A stretch of 16,704 nucleotides of DNA. It comes from Defluviitaleaceae bacterium. Lineage in GTDB: Bacteria; Bacillota; Clostridia; Lachnospirales; WRAX01. How positions within the stretch are numbered: position 1 is the stretch's first letter; the number at the start of each line of letters is the position of its first letter. The DNA lies in NCBI GenBank assembly GCA_009784355.1, contig WRBU01000004.1, positions 1 to 16,704 of the forward strand, written 5' to 3'. Both the position numbers and the translations under genes were made by a program. This document shows positions 1-7,111 of this stretch, in pieces. The notes under the pieces were generated by a model that made no database searches, was not told where the DNA came from, and saw only the letters and a program-made list of their open reading frames with translations.

Positions 1-949
1 CCCCTGCCAAAATTTCCGATGCAGAGGCGGAATTGCCGTTAATCAGCACCACTAACGGAATTTCTATTTGGCGGCTGTCGGAGCGCAGATACTCTCTGCT
101 GCCGTCGGCGTATTCGGTGTAAGTTATAATGCCCTCAGGTACAATTATATTAGCGATATTTGCCACCACATCCAAAAGACCGCCAGGATTGTTTCGTACG
201 TCTATTACAAGTCCTGTTATGTTTTGCTCCATAAGTCGGTTATAGGCATTGCGGAATTGTTCGTATGTCATGCGGTCAAATTGCGAAATGCGAATATAGC
301 CAATGTTGTCGTCTATTACACGTGAGCGCACGGTTTCTATTTGTATTAACTCACGTATGATGGGTACGTCAAAGGTTGTTCCATCGGACTGCCTAAAAAT
401 GGTTACGGTAACCAGTGTTCCTTCTTCGCCGCGCATCATTCGTACAGCTTCGTTTACGCCGTCGCCACCAAAAACCTCCGTGCCGTCAACACGTATGATT
501 TTGTCGCCAGGTAAAATGCCTGCATTAAAGGCGGGACTGCCTTCAAAAGGAGAAATTACTAAAATTCGTCCGCTTTGTAAGTCCGTTGTAATGCTTACAC
601 CAATGCCTACAAATGTACCTTCACTTGTTTCTCTAAAAGTATTAAAGGCATCAATGGACATATATGCAGTATATGGGTCACCAACACCGTACACAAAACC
701 TGAAAACATAAGGTCTATGGCGTGCTCTAAATCAAAGTCGCCAATATAATGCGTATTAATTATTTGATGGATGTGATTAAGTTTGTGCGAGATGGATGAC
801 CCGTCTATATTACCTGTGGAAGTAATGCCGGCGGACGCATTTCCTGCTATTGGCTGTTCTGGAGAAAACGCAACAATAGCTATCCAAAAGACCACCGCCA
901 ATGCCAAACCTGATATTATGCCTAAAATATAATTCATTTTACCACTCAT
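1..949 (-). CDS. ctpA: S41-family C-terminal processing protease (CtpA/CtpB type), 3' end outside the window
   Basis: Serine protease that cleaves exported proteins near their C-termini, acting outside the membrane. 316 residues are visible. One N-terminal membrane anchor (about residues 7-28) is followed by a Ser/Gly-rich linker, a helical region, a PDZ domain (about 105-190, with a GIGV carboxylate-binding loop and an AGILPGD motif) and the S41 core. The core shows LVIDVRNNPGG (247-257) and the nucleophile motif NSASASEI. By alignment with the algal D1 protease, Ser309 is the nucleophile. The catalytic Lys should follow but is cut off by the window edge. The ATG at 949 is chosen because AAGGAG sits 9 nt upstream; a second ATG at 937 is possible. 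It lies downstream of ftsE, ftsX and the LytM peptidase but has its own promoter, so it is separately expressed. Family assignment is firm; the substrate is unknown. Confidence 0.93.
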   Translation of the reverse strand, partial: MSGKMNYILGIISGLALAVVFWIAIVAFSPEQPIAGNASAGITSTGNIDGSSISHKLNHIHQIINTHYIGDFDLEHAIDLMFSGFVYGVGDPYTAYMSIDAFNTFRETSEGTFVGIGVSITTDLQSGRILVISPFEGSPAFNAGILPGDKIIRVDGTEVFGGDGVNEAVRMMRGEEGTLVTVTIFRQSDGTTFDVPIIRELIQIETVRSRVIDDNIGYIRISQFDRMTYEQFRNAYNRLMEQNITGLVIDVRNNPGGLLDVVANIANIIVPEGIITYTEYADGSREYLRSDSRQIEIPLVVLINGNSASASEILAG

Positions 950-1014
950 ATAAAATCTCTCCTTACTGCTTGTGATGTTTTGCGCATATGCAAGTCTATT
1001 TCTGTTTACAAGCT

Positions 1015-1043
1015 ATTATACATTATTTTTGTTTGTGGTGCAA
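1015..1043 (-). promoter_or_regulatory. Predicted sigma-A-type promoter of ctpA
   Basis: Minus strand: -35 TTGCAC (1043-1038), 17-nt spacer, perfect -10 TATAAT (1020-1015). It gives a leader of about 60 nt before the ctpA ATG. It lies just after the terminator of the upstream operon, as expected for an independent transcription unit. Confidence 0.65.
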
Positions 1044-1046
1044 TAT

Positions 1047-1074
1047 TAAAATGACGGCACATATTGTGCCGTCA
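1047..1074 (-). terminator. Rho-independent terminator after the LytM peptidase gene
   Basis: Perfect 9-bp stem TGACGGCAC / GTGCCGTCA with a 5-nt loop (1052-1074), followed on the minus strand by TTTTAATATT. It starts 18 nt after the stop codon of the peptidase gene and should end the ftsE-ftsX-peptidase transcript. The T run is short, so some readthrough into ctpA is possible. Confidence 0.8.
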
Positions 1075-1091
1075 CAAATTTCCGTATGATA

Positions 1092-2297
1092 TTATTGTAA
1101 AAACGGCATCGGGTTAATATGGTTACCGTTTCGCAATACTTCAAAGTGGAGATGGTTGCCTGTGGAAAGTCCCGTAGAACCTACACCAGCAATATGTTGA
1201 CCACGGGTTACTGTTTGACCAACACTTACCAATATACCGCCTGTACGAATATGAGCATAAAGAGTAGATATACCGCCACCGTGGTATATTACAATAGTGT
1301 TTCCGTAACCATTACGCCACCCTGCAAAGGTTACGACACCATCATCTGCCGCCAAAATGGGTGTATTAAAAGGTGCGGGCAAGTCAATTCCTGTGTGGAA
1401 TTCTGTACCAGAGCCTATTGGGCGTTGACGCCAGCCATAACCAGAGCTTATAAAAGGCGCACGAGCAACCGGCCAATGCATGTCAGAATTTGCATTACGA
1501 GTGATATTTGCATTTAATGCAGCTATTGCTTGTTGTGCTAAAACACGGTCCGCCTCGGCCTGCGCAATATTAATATCACGGGTAACGGCAGCAATGTCGG
1601 CATCTTTCATAGCCATAAGCTGTTGATAGTATACTTCATTGGCTTCCAACTCTTCAATGCGGATGGCACGCACAGCCATAACTGCTTCTAGCTCCGCCAA
1701 AGTCATTGCAAGCTCTTCTGTATGCATTTGTATTGCAAAACGCTGTGCGTCAATTTCATCACGTTTTTGAGCGATTTCTTGCTCAAGGATTTCCAAAGCC
1801 TCTATAATTTCTTGGTCGTGCTCTAAAATTCTGCGGAAATGCTCACGGTTGTTTGCAAACTCCGTAAGGCTTTGGCTGGTAAGCAAAAGCTCTATGTATG
1901 AAAGTCTGTTGTTCTGGTGTAAAAAGCGGATGCGCGCACCTAAAATTTCAAGACGGTCTGCTCTTTGAGCTTCTGCTAATTCAAGCTCGGCTTCTGTTTG
2001 TGCTAATAATTCTTCGAAATAACGAAGAGAGTCATACGCTACTGCAAACTCACTTGACACCTCAAAAAGCTCTAATTCTAATATAAGCATTTCTGAAAGG
2101 GCATGTTGCTGTTCTGATTGAGCTTCCAAAAGTCTCGCACGAAGATAATCTCTTTCGTCACGCATTTCTTGCTGCTGGCGGTTCATGTCTGCAATACTTC
2201 TTGCTTGGGCATCACCGCCAATAATCATAGCACCTAAAAACAGCCCGCCCAAAATTAATCCAAAAACAATATTTTTTAATGTTCTACTTCGACTCAT
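1092..2297 (-). CDS. Coiled-coil murein hydrolase or activator with LytM/M23 peptidase domain (EnvC/PcsB-like)
   Basis: Predicted cell-wall endopeptidase acting outside the membrane, 401 residues. Residues 8-28 form a signal peptide or anchor, with a possible cleavage after DAQA. About 35-270 are long Glu/Ala/Gln-rich coiled coils. About 280-401 are a LytM (M23) domain. All zinc ligands are present: His301 and Asp305 in HTGID, His384 in HLHFE, plus active-site His349 and His382, so the enzyme looks active, unlike degenerate EnvC. The ATG at 2297 is preferred because AAAGGAG lies 9 nt upstream; an in-frame ATG at 2351 overlaps the ftsX stop and has no such site. It follows ftsX by 46 nt. In known systems FtsEX recruits and controls a coiled-coil hydrolase or activator (EnvC in E. 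coli, PcsB in streptococci, CwlO in Bacillus). This neighbour is the obvious FtsEX partner, which is inference from context. Confidence 0.88.
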   Translation of the reverse strand: MSRSRTLKNIVFGLILGGLFLGAMIIGGDAQARSIADMNRQQQEMRDERDYLRARLLEAQSEQQHALSEMLILELELFEVSSEFAVAYDSLRYFEELLAQTEAELELAEAQRADRLEILGARIRFLHQNNRLSYIELLLTSQSLTEFANNREHFRRILEHDQEIIEALEILEQEIAQKRDEIDAQRFAIQMHTEELAMTLAELEAVMAVRAIRIEELEANEVYYQQLMAMKDADIAAVTRDINIAQAEADRVLAQQAIAALNANITRNANSDMHWPVARAPFISSGYGWRQRPIGSGTEFHTGIDLPAPFNTPILAADDGVVTFAGWRNGYGNTIVIYHGGGISTLYAHIRTGGILVSVGQTVTRGQHIAGVGSTGLSTGNHLHFEVLRNGNHINPMPFLQ

Positions 2298-2343
2298 ACA
2301 ATACAACTCCTTTTTAGGTTTTGAAACAATTTTTGAAACAATA

Positions 2344-3303
2344 TTATACATTAAGATGTTTTCGCATTGATGATGCAGAACCCAAAACCCCTATGCTTGC
2401 CCCCATTAAAACCACTATGGGTATTAGTATTGGGAAGATTTCTGCGGTGGTTCTAAACGGAAAACCGCCCAAAAGTGCGCCAGACAACTCGTTGCCAGTA
2501 AGTGAGCTAATAATCCCATCATAGGTAAACCATGTTATAACAAGCGGTATAATTCCACCCAAAACACCTATTAATATACCTTCTATAATGAAAGGCCAGC
2601 GTATAAACCAATCTGTTGCACCCACGTACTTCATAATAATAATTTCGTTGCGCCTATTGTTCACAGTCAGCTTTATTGTGTTTGTAATGATGATGATAGA
2701 AAAAATTCCAAATAGTGCTATAAGAGCCAGTCCAACAATAGCCATGCCGTTATTTATGCGTATAAAAGCATCTGTTAGGTCTGCCGAAGCGTCTATGGAA
2801 TATACACCAAAAATTGTGCTTATTTGCTCTATGGTTTCGTCTTGAAGCCGAAGGTCGTAAATATCTGTAATTAGCGAATACCCAAGAGGATTTTCGTCCA
2901 TCAAAGCACCCACAACGAATCCAAATTGTTCCTGCATGTTTAACAATGCTTCTTCGGGGTCTACTAGCCGCACATTTGCTACATTGCTGACCATCAACAC
3001 ACTTTGTATTACTACTTGTCTTTGAGCATCGGTAAGTTCGTCATCCAAATGCACCGTCATGCCCGCTGTATTTTCAAGATGGTCTAAAAACAAACGGACA
3101 TTAGAGGTGGCTGTAAAAGAAATGATAATCATAATCATACATGCAGCCACGGTCATTATTGACGACAGCGACATCAGCTTGTTTCGCCACAGGCTTTTTG
3201 TTGTCTGTGATAGATAGTAACGTAAGTTGCGGAGCTTCAATGATGAAGCGGCATTATTCGATTTTGATTTATTTTTATTTGTGCTAGTCTTGGTAGTTTT
3301 CAT
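2344..3303 (-). CDS. ftsX: Cell-division ABC-transporter-like membrane subunit FtsX
   Basis: Membrane subunit of FtsEX, which transmits ATP hydrolysis by FtsE across the membrane to a wall hydrolase. 319 residues: a Lys/Asn/Ser-rich cytoplasmic start, the family segment LWRNKLMSLSSIMTVAA (38-54), TM1 (about 45-66), an extracytoplasmic domain (67-185), TM2 (186-207), the cytoplasmic RRNEIIIMKYVGAT region (217-230), TM3 (237-259) and TM4 (289-309). This is the usual FtsX topology and length. The ATG at 3303 is chosen because AGAGG lies 11 nt upstream; an ATG at 3327 has no ribosome site. The gene overlaps the 3' end of ftsE by 20 nt, which suggests translational coupling. Confidence 0.95.
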   Translation of the reverse strand: MKTTKTSTNKNKSKSNNAASSLKLRNLRYYLSQTTKSLWRNKLMSLSSIMTVAACMIMIIISFTATSNVRLFLDHLENTAGMTVHLDDELTDAQRQVVIQSVLMVSNVANVRLVDPEEALLNMQEQFGFVVGALMDENPLGYSLITDIYDLRLQDETIEQISTIFGVYSIDASADLTDAFIRINNGMAIVGLALIALFGIFSIIIITNTIKLTVNNRRNEIIIMKYVGATDWFIRWPFIIEGILIGVLGGIIPLVITWFTYDGIISSLTGNELSGALLGGFPFRTTAEIFPILIPIVVLMGASIGVLGSASSMRKHLNV

Positions 3304-3979
3304 TGCTATAACCGCCTCTTTCCACATCCCGCACTACAAAGCCGTTTTTCATGGCTATAACGCGTTTTTTCATGGCATCCACCACATCCCAAGCATGGGT
3401 TGCCATAACAACGGTGGTGCCTCGGGAATTAATTTCGTCTAAAAGATTCATTATATCCCATGCTGTGTCGGGGTCTAGGTTGCCTGTTGGCTCGTCGCAT
3501 AAAAGTATTGGGGGGTTGTTTACAATAGCACGTGCCAAAGCACAGCGTTGTTGCTCGCCTCCCGAAAGCTGGTCCGGATACGCCTTTGACTTTTTTTGCA
3601 AGCCTACCATGGATAGCACCATTGGCACATTCCTTCGTATTTCACGGCTGGAAGCGTCTGTTATCTGCATAGCAAAGGCAACATTTTCATAAACAGTTTT
3701 TGTGGGCAATAGCCTAAAATCTTGAAAAACAACGCCCATTTTGCGGCGCAAAAAGGGTATTTCTTTTTTGCCGTAAAAGGTTATGTCTTCGTTGTTTACG
3801 TATATTTCGCCTTCCGTCAAATCCATTTCCCGCAGCAAAAGTTTTATTAATGTAGATTTCCCGCTGCCTGATGAGCCTACTATGAAAGCGAACTCGCCTT
3901 TTTCTATTGTCAAAGTAACGTCTTGTATGCCTCTTGCGCCATTTTCATATATTTTTGTTGCATTGTTTATTCTTATCAT
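3284..3979 (-). CDS. ftsE: Cell-division ATP-binding protein FtsE
   Basis: ATPase subunit of FtsEX, bound to the inner membrane face. 231 residues, the normal FtsE length. Walker [10 protein letters not shown] (35-43), Q-loop Gln86 in [10 protein letters not shown], signature LSGGEQQR (138-145), Walker B ILLCDEP (158-164) and H-loop His195 in ATHAWDVV. The FQDFRLLP stretch is typical of FtsE rather than of other small ABC ATPases. The ATG at 3979 has AGAGG 7 nt upstream. It is the first gene of the ftsE-ftsX-peptidase operon, with a promoter at 4093-4121 and a leader of about 107 nt containing two dyads. Confidence 0.96.
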   Translation of the reverse strand: MIRINNATKIYENGARGIQDVTLTIEKGEFAFIVGSSGSGKSTLIKLLLREMDLTEGEIYVNNEDITFYGKKEIPFLRRKMGVVFQDFRLLPTKTVYENVAFAMQITDASSREIRRNVPMVLSMVGLQKKSKAYPDQLSGGEQQRCALARAIVNNPPILLCDEPTGNLDPDTAWDIMNLLDEINSRGTTVVMATHAWDVVDAMKKRVIAMKNGFVVRDVERGGYSNENYQD

Positions 3980-4001
3980 GCTGAACCTCTCGTCCCGAAA
4001 C

Positions 4002-4041
4002 CAACAGATTGTCTGCTGAAATTGTTACAAACTCTGTAACA
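4002..4041 (-). other. Two dyads in the ftsE leader (operator or RNA hairpins)
   Basis: In the predicted ftsE 5' leader there is a perfect 7-bp dyad, TGTTACA and TGTAACA with 5 nt between (4023-4041). Next to it is a 7-bp stem with one G-T pair and a 3-nt loop (4002-4018). Both lie between promoter and ribosome-binding site. They could be a protein-binding site or stacked mRNA hairpins. No T run follows, so they are not a terminator. Confidence 0.4.
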
Positions 4042-4092
4042 TTTGCTTAATATTTTAGCCCAAAACTTAATAATTTGAAATATATTCTTAAC

Positions 4093-4121
4093 ATTATACA
4101 CAGTATCGCCACAAAATGCAA
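4093..4121 (-). promoter_or_regulatory. Predicted promoter of the ftsE-ftsX-peptidase operon
   Basis: Minus strand: -35 TTGCAT (4121-4116), 17-nt spacer, perfect -10 TATAAT (4098-4093). The rest of the 198-nt gap between ftsE and the regulator gene is AT-rich, with no convincing terminator, so readthrough from the regulator is possible too. Confidence 0.65.
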
Positions 4122-4177
4122 GCAAAAATTTAACTTTCTTGCAATGTTTTTTTGGCGTTTGACAAAAAAGACCCTTT

Positions 4178-5272
4178 TTATGCTATATTGTGCGCATCTT
4201 TATATTTAAGATATTTGCTGACCATCAATGTTATTTTAAAGATAATAGCACTGTCAAAACTGCGAAGGTCTAGGCCTGTTATTTTTTGTAATTTGTCAAG
4301 ACGATAAACCAAGGTGTTTCGGTGTATAAATAGCTGGCGGGCAGCTTCTGACACATTTAGGTTATTTGTAAAAAAGGCATCGATGGTGCTGAGGGTTTCT
4401 TCGTCAAAACTCTCCGCAATAGTGTTGCCAAGAACTTCTTCTATAAATATTTTGCATAAAGACTTTGGAAGCTGGTATATAAGGCGGAGAAGACCCAAAG
4501 TTTTATAGTTTGTTACAATCTGACCCGTTTCAAAAATTTCGCCTACCTCTAATGCCATTTTAGCTTCTTTATAAGAGCGGGAAATAAGCTGCAGTTCGTC
4601 TGCGGCAACCCCAATGCCCACCCGCACCGGCTTTTCTGCATCCATAGACAAAGCATCTGACACAATTTGTGCGTATTTTTCTATTTCTTGGGATTCTTCC
4701 CATTTTTTCAGTTCTTTAACTAATATGACATGTGTCTTGTCCAATATTGCAATAAAATCTTTATCCTCTATCATAAAATTGTCTTTAATTTTTTGACTCA
4801 CGGTATTTTCGTCGCCGTCTGTCACCTCAAAAAGGTATACAGCACGGCGTACAGACGCTTCTATTGAAAGTTTTTTTGCATGGGCGTGAATGTCTACCAA
4901 AAGAAGATTGTCAAGCAGCAAATTTTTTATGAAATTGCTGCGGCTAAAACGCTCTTTGTATGCAACTATTAGCCCTTCAATTTGAAAGGCGGCGAGCTTG
5001 CCTTGCATATACGCCTCTTCCTCTTCGCCGCATACATATATTATATATTCGCATATACCATTGTTGAAGGCTTTAAAATATTGATAGCCTTTTACAGTTT
5101 GGCTATTAGCAGCAGATTGCACGAAATCTTCTACCGCAAAAACTTTTGTGTTCAAAAGTCCTGCTTGGGTTGTGGCTATAACTTTTCCGTTGCGTTCTAA
5201 TATGCTAAAATCACGGCGTGTAAGGGCTTTTAATCCATCTAACACACCTTGCAGTGTTTGAGCCAAAATCAT
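4178..5272 (-). CDS. PucR/CdaR-family transcriptional regulator with C-terminal HTH
   Basis: Cytoplasmic DNA-binding regulator of the CdaR (sugar diacid regulator)/PucR group, 364 residues. The N-terminal about 130 residues could be the ligand-sensing part but match nothing I recognise clearly. The middle (about 135-280) resembles the GGDEF-like CdaR domain. The C-terminal segment NLNVSEAARQLFIHRNTLVY and the following LDKLQKITGLDLRSFDSAIIFK are the hallmark PucR-type helix-turn-helix. The start at 5272 is set by AAGGAGG 8 nt upstream; an in-frame ATG further out at 5314 has no such site. It is divergent from a thioredoxin gene and transcribed towards ftsE. A palindrome across its own promoter suggests autoregulation or control by a neighbouring factor (inference). 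The effector is unknown; the family name does not prove sugar-diacid sensing. Confidence 0.85.
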   Translation of the reverse strand: MILAQTLQGVLDGLKALTRRDFSILERNGKVIATTQAGLLNTKVFAVEDFVQSAANSQTVKGYQYFKAFNNGICEYIIYVCGEEEEAYMQGKLAAFQIEGLIVAYKERFSRSNFIKNLLLDNLLLVDIHAHAKKLSIEASVRRAVYLFEVTDGDENTVSQKIKDNFMIEDKDFIAILDKTHVILVKELKKWEESQEIEKYAQIVSDALSMDAEKPVRVGIGVAADELQLISRSYKEAKMALEVGEIFETGQIVTNYKTLGLLRLIYQLPKSLCKIFIEEVLGNTIAESFDEETLSTIDAFFTNNLNVSEAARQLFIHRNTLVYRLDKLQKITGLDLRSFDSAIIFKITLMVSKYLKYKDAHNIA

Positions 5273-5332
5273 TTGTAACGCCTCCTTTTTTGTAAACAAT
5301 CGCATTGGCGGCATTTCTTATAGATGTTATAC

Positions 5333-5369
5333 TTGAAAACACTTTAACACTTCGTGTTAGGGTTTTCAA
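5333..5369. repeat. Nested palindrome between the regulator and thioredoxin genes (candidate operator)
   Basis: An outer 8-bp dyad, TTGAAAAC (5333-5340) and GTTTTCAA (5362-5369), encloses an inner perfect 6-bp dyad, TAACAC and GTGTTA around TTC (5345-5359). The outer right arm carries the regulator -35 and the inner dyad fills the spacer and -10. The structure lies upstream of the expected start site, so it is not transcribed from that promoter and acts best as a DNA-binding site. Confidence 0.55.
5341..5369 (-). promoter_or_regulatory. Predicted promoter of the PucR/CdaR-like regulator gene
   Basis: Minus strand: -35 TTGAAA (5369-5364), 17-nt spacer, -10 TAAAGT (5346-5341) with a TGT extension just upstream. 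The leader would be about 60 nt. The -10 is imperfect, consistent with a regulated promoter. Confidence 0.5.
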
Positions 5370-5433
5370 ATTGATTGACTATATGGATATTGTAACACAA
5401 GTTTGTTATTATTGCAAATTTTGTAAAACCCCC

Positions 5434-5462
5434 TTTACTTGTGTGTGCTTTTGTGTTAGAAT
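5434..5462 (+). promoter_or_regulatory. Predicted promoter of the thioredoxin gene
   Basis: -35 TTTACT (5434-5439), 17-nt spacer, -10 TAGAAT (5457-5462) preceded by TGT (extended -10). The leader to the trx ATG is about 25 nt. A GTGTTA half-site (5453-5458), also found in the nested palindrome, overlaps the -10. Confidence 0.55.
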
Positions 5463-5494
5463 GTTATTCAAATGAAGGTCAAGGAGGATGCTAC

Positions 5495-5812
5495 ATGTTA
5501 AGATTAATTAACGAAAATGAATTTGAAAAAGAGGTGCTTCAAGCAGATACGCCTGTTTTAGTAGATTTTTTTGCCACATGGTGTGGACCGTGCAAAATGC
5601 TTATACCTATTTTGGAAGAAATTGCTACAGAAATGACAGGCAAAGCAAAAGTGTTTAAAGTTGATGTTGACCAAGCAAAATCTTTGGCTCAGAAGTTCAA
5701 TATAAGAGGCGTGCCGACGATGATAATTTTTAATAAGGGCGAGATGGTAGACCGCGGCAATGGAGTCATGCCGAAAGAAGATATAATAGATAAAATTACT
5801 GCTTGGCTGTAA
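5495..5812 (+). CDS. trxA: Thioredoxin
   Basis: Small cytoplasmic dithiol-disulfide oxidoreductase, 105 residues, the classical single-domain size. Active site WCGPC (Cys30, Cys33), buried Asp24 in LVDFFATWCGPC, DVDQ strand (57-60), cis-Pro74 in RGVPT, and a C-terminal helix after MPKEDI. The ATG at 5495 has AAGGAGG 7 nt upstream; an upstream in-frame GTG at 5441 falls inside the promoter and is rejected. The gene stands alone with its own promoter and terminator, and no thioredoxin reductase gene is beside it. It reads opposite to a PucR-like regulator, which could control it, though nothing proves this. The trxA symbol is by family; such genomes often hold several thioredoxins. Confidence 0.95.
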   Translation: MLRLINENEFEKEVLQADTPVLVDFFATWCGPCKMLIPILEEIATEMTGKAKVFKVDVDQAKSLAQKFNIRGVPTMIIFNKGEMVDRGNGVMPKEDIIDKITAWL

Positions 5813-5837
5813 AATGTGAAATTTATTAGATGAAATT

Positions 5838-5873
5838 AACAAAGGCAAGCCGTTTTGGTTGCCTTTGTTTTGT
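5838..5873 (+). terminator. Rho-independent terminator of the thioredoxin gene, possibly bidirectional
   Basis: Perfect 11-bp stem AACAAAGGCAA (5838-5848) and TTGCCTTTGTT (5859-5869) around a 10-nt loop, followed by TTGTTGTC. It begins 26 nt after the trx stop. The same stem may stop transcripts of the opposing gene that ends at 6014, but the T run on that side is poor. Confidence 0.8.
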
Positions 5874-5885
5874 TGTCATTAAAGC

Positions 5886-6012
5886 AACCACAGACTAACT
5901 CCAATCACAATTCTTCTCTCCCTCGTCCTCTCGATGTATCTGACCAAAGTTCAGTCAAATACACTTGCCGTCTTCTTGGTCACAAGGATTGGATTGGAGT
6001 AAATCTGTGGTT
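5886..6012. mobile_element. 127-bp inverted-repeat element, MITE-like and non-coding
   Basis: Two 21-bp arms, AACCACAGACTAACTCCAATC (left, 5886-5906) and its near-perfect reverse complement (5992-6012, 2 mismatches), enclose 85 nt. Inside is a further 7-bp dyad, TGACCAA (5941-5947) and TTGGTCA (5976-5982), plus a pyrimidine-rich run at 5911-5932. The base TAAA flanks both ends two bases outside the arms (5880-5883 and 6015-6018), a possible 4-bp target duplication. Removing the element plus one TAAA would leave the neighbouring gene with a TAA stop at the same codon. No ORF with a ribosome site is inside. It could instead be a structured RNA or a decayed IS end. Confidence 0.45.
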
Positions 6013-6013
6013 A

Positions 6014-7087
6014 CTAAAATGTTATTTCCTGTACAAAGGTTAGTTTTTTATAGTAATCTTGCTCTATAAGGTCGGTGGGGTTTACCACTTTGCCGTTTGG
6101 CTTGGTGAAGTGGGCAATGCCTGCATAGTGTAGCATAGTGTATACAAATTGTGAACAATACATTATATTTGGTTTGTGAGAACGGTTTACAAAAAGGCCT
6201 ATCATGTTGTAAGCCGAGCCTTCGCTGTTTATTTCTGCGACTTTGTTTAACAACATCTGTTTTTTTTCTGGCGGGCAGGGTAGGGAGTATACCAAAATCC
6301 TAGCATCATCTGCCTTGTGAAGATATTCTATCATTTCTGCATTAAGCCCTGGGGGGTAGACGCGCTCGCCGCCGTTATAACTGATTATGGTTTGCAAGTC
6401 AGCATCAAATGACAGTGAGGCGTGGTTGTATTGCTTTTGAGTAAAAATTGAGATTATTTCAGAAACGGGGCTTCCTGTTTTTGACACGATTATGTAAATA
6501 TTTGGGTCATCCATGCTTTGGGCGGCTTTTTCAAAATAGCTTTCATTAAGGCTGCCGTTATTTATGTAATTAAAGCTGTCGTGCCGCATAAGCTCTACTG
6601 CACTTTCTTTAAGGTTTTTTGCACAGAGCTTTTTTTTGGTGTCGTTAGCCACAAGGGTTGCTCGCTTTATGATGTCGTGTGCACTAAAAAATGTGGAAAG
6701 CCCTATTGTTGTGGCATCTTCTACCGAAGGCATATGAAAGTGACCATATTTTCCTGCTATCACGTAACGGCTGACCAAAATAGGCAAAAGCAGAGTGCCC
6801 ACAGCCAAAAGGCGGCGAAGAAGATAGCCCGCCCCTTCTATTGCGCCGTAACCAAGGGTAAAATTTGCTATCATTATAATTTGCAAAACCACAACCGCAA
6901 CATAGGATATAATAAGCCATGCTTTCGTAGAGCTCTCACCCGGAGTTAGCACCACACGGGCTGTTACAAAAACAAAAAGCACTATATATGTAGCTACAAA
7001 TATGGTGACATTAGCAAAAAAGACCAACCCAGCCAAAAATATTACAAAAAGAATTTTTAATAATACAAAACGCTTGCCGCTGTCCAT
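6014..7087 (-). CDS. Four-helix membrane protein with permuted papain-like (YiiX/NlpC-P60-type) Cys/His domain
   Basis: 357 residues, function not established. The N-terminal about 110 residues hold four predicted membrane segments (about 7-25, 28-46, 57-77, 90-110). The C-terminal domain (about 195-345) starts with YIIVSKTGSPVSEIISIFT, then YNHASLSFD with His222, and later IMYCSQFVYTMLHYAGI with Cys311. His before Cys in this setting is the pattern of circularly permuted papain-fold enzymes (YiiX/YaeF/LRAT-like), which act as peptidases, amidases or acyltransferases. By charge, the N-terminus and the catalytic domain both look cytoplasmic, which would argue against a wall substrate; this is inference. 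The ATG at 7087 has AGGTGA 9 nt upstream. It follows the HD-GYP regulator gene by 24 nt, so it is probably an output or accessory gene of that signalling operon. An inverted-repeat element abuts its stop codon. Confidence 0.72.
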   Translation of the reverse strand: MDSGKRFVLLKILFVIFLAGLVFFANVTIFVATYIVLFVFVTARVVLTPGESSTKAWLIISYVAVVVLQIIMIANFTLGYGAIEGAGYLLRRLLAVGTLLLPILVSRYVIAGKYGHFHMPSVEDATTIGLSTFFSAHDIIKRATLVANDTKKKLCAKNLKESAVELMRHDSFNYINNGSLNESYFEKAAQSMDDPNIYIIVSKTGSPVSEIISIFTQKQYNHASLSFDADLQTIISYNGGERVYPPGLNAEMIEYLHKADDARILVYSLPCPPEKKQMLLNKVAEINSEGSAYNMIGLFVNRSHKPNIMYCSQFVYTMLHYAGIAHFTKPNGKVVNPTDLIEQDYYKKLTFVQEITF

Positions 7088-7111
7088 TGGTTAATTTCAC
7101 CTGCCCAAAGA

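Noticed and set aside
303..749. Open frame on the plus strand opposite the processing protease
   Set aside because: The minus-strand frame encodes clear PDZ and S41 motifs; the plus frame is low-complexity Ser/Pro/Lys with no ribosome site.
4165..4179. AAAAAG/CTTTTT hairpin at the regulator stop codon as a terminator
   Set aside because: The stem is only 6 bp, almost all A-T, overlaps the stop codon and is too weak to call.
4159..4189. TTGACA followed by TATATT on the plus strand
   Set aside because: The spacer is 19 nt, and it would only make an antisense transcript into the regulator gene; kept out for lack of any supporting feature.
5855..6043. Small open frame across the 127-bp inverted-repeat element
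   Set aside because: It starts in the thioredoxin terminator with no ribosome site, and most of it is the repeat itself.
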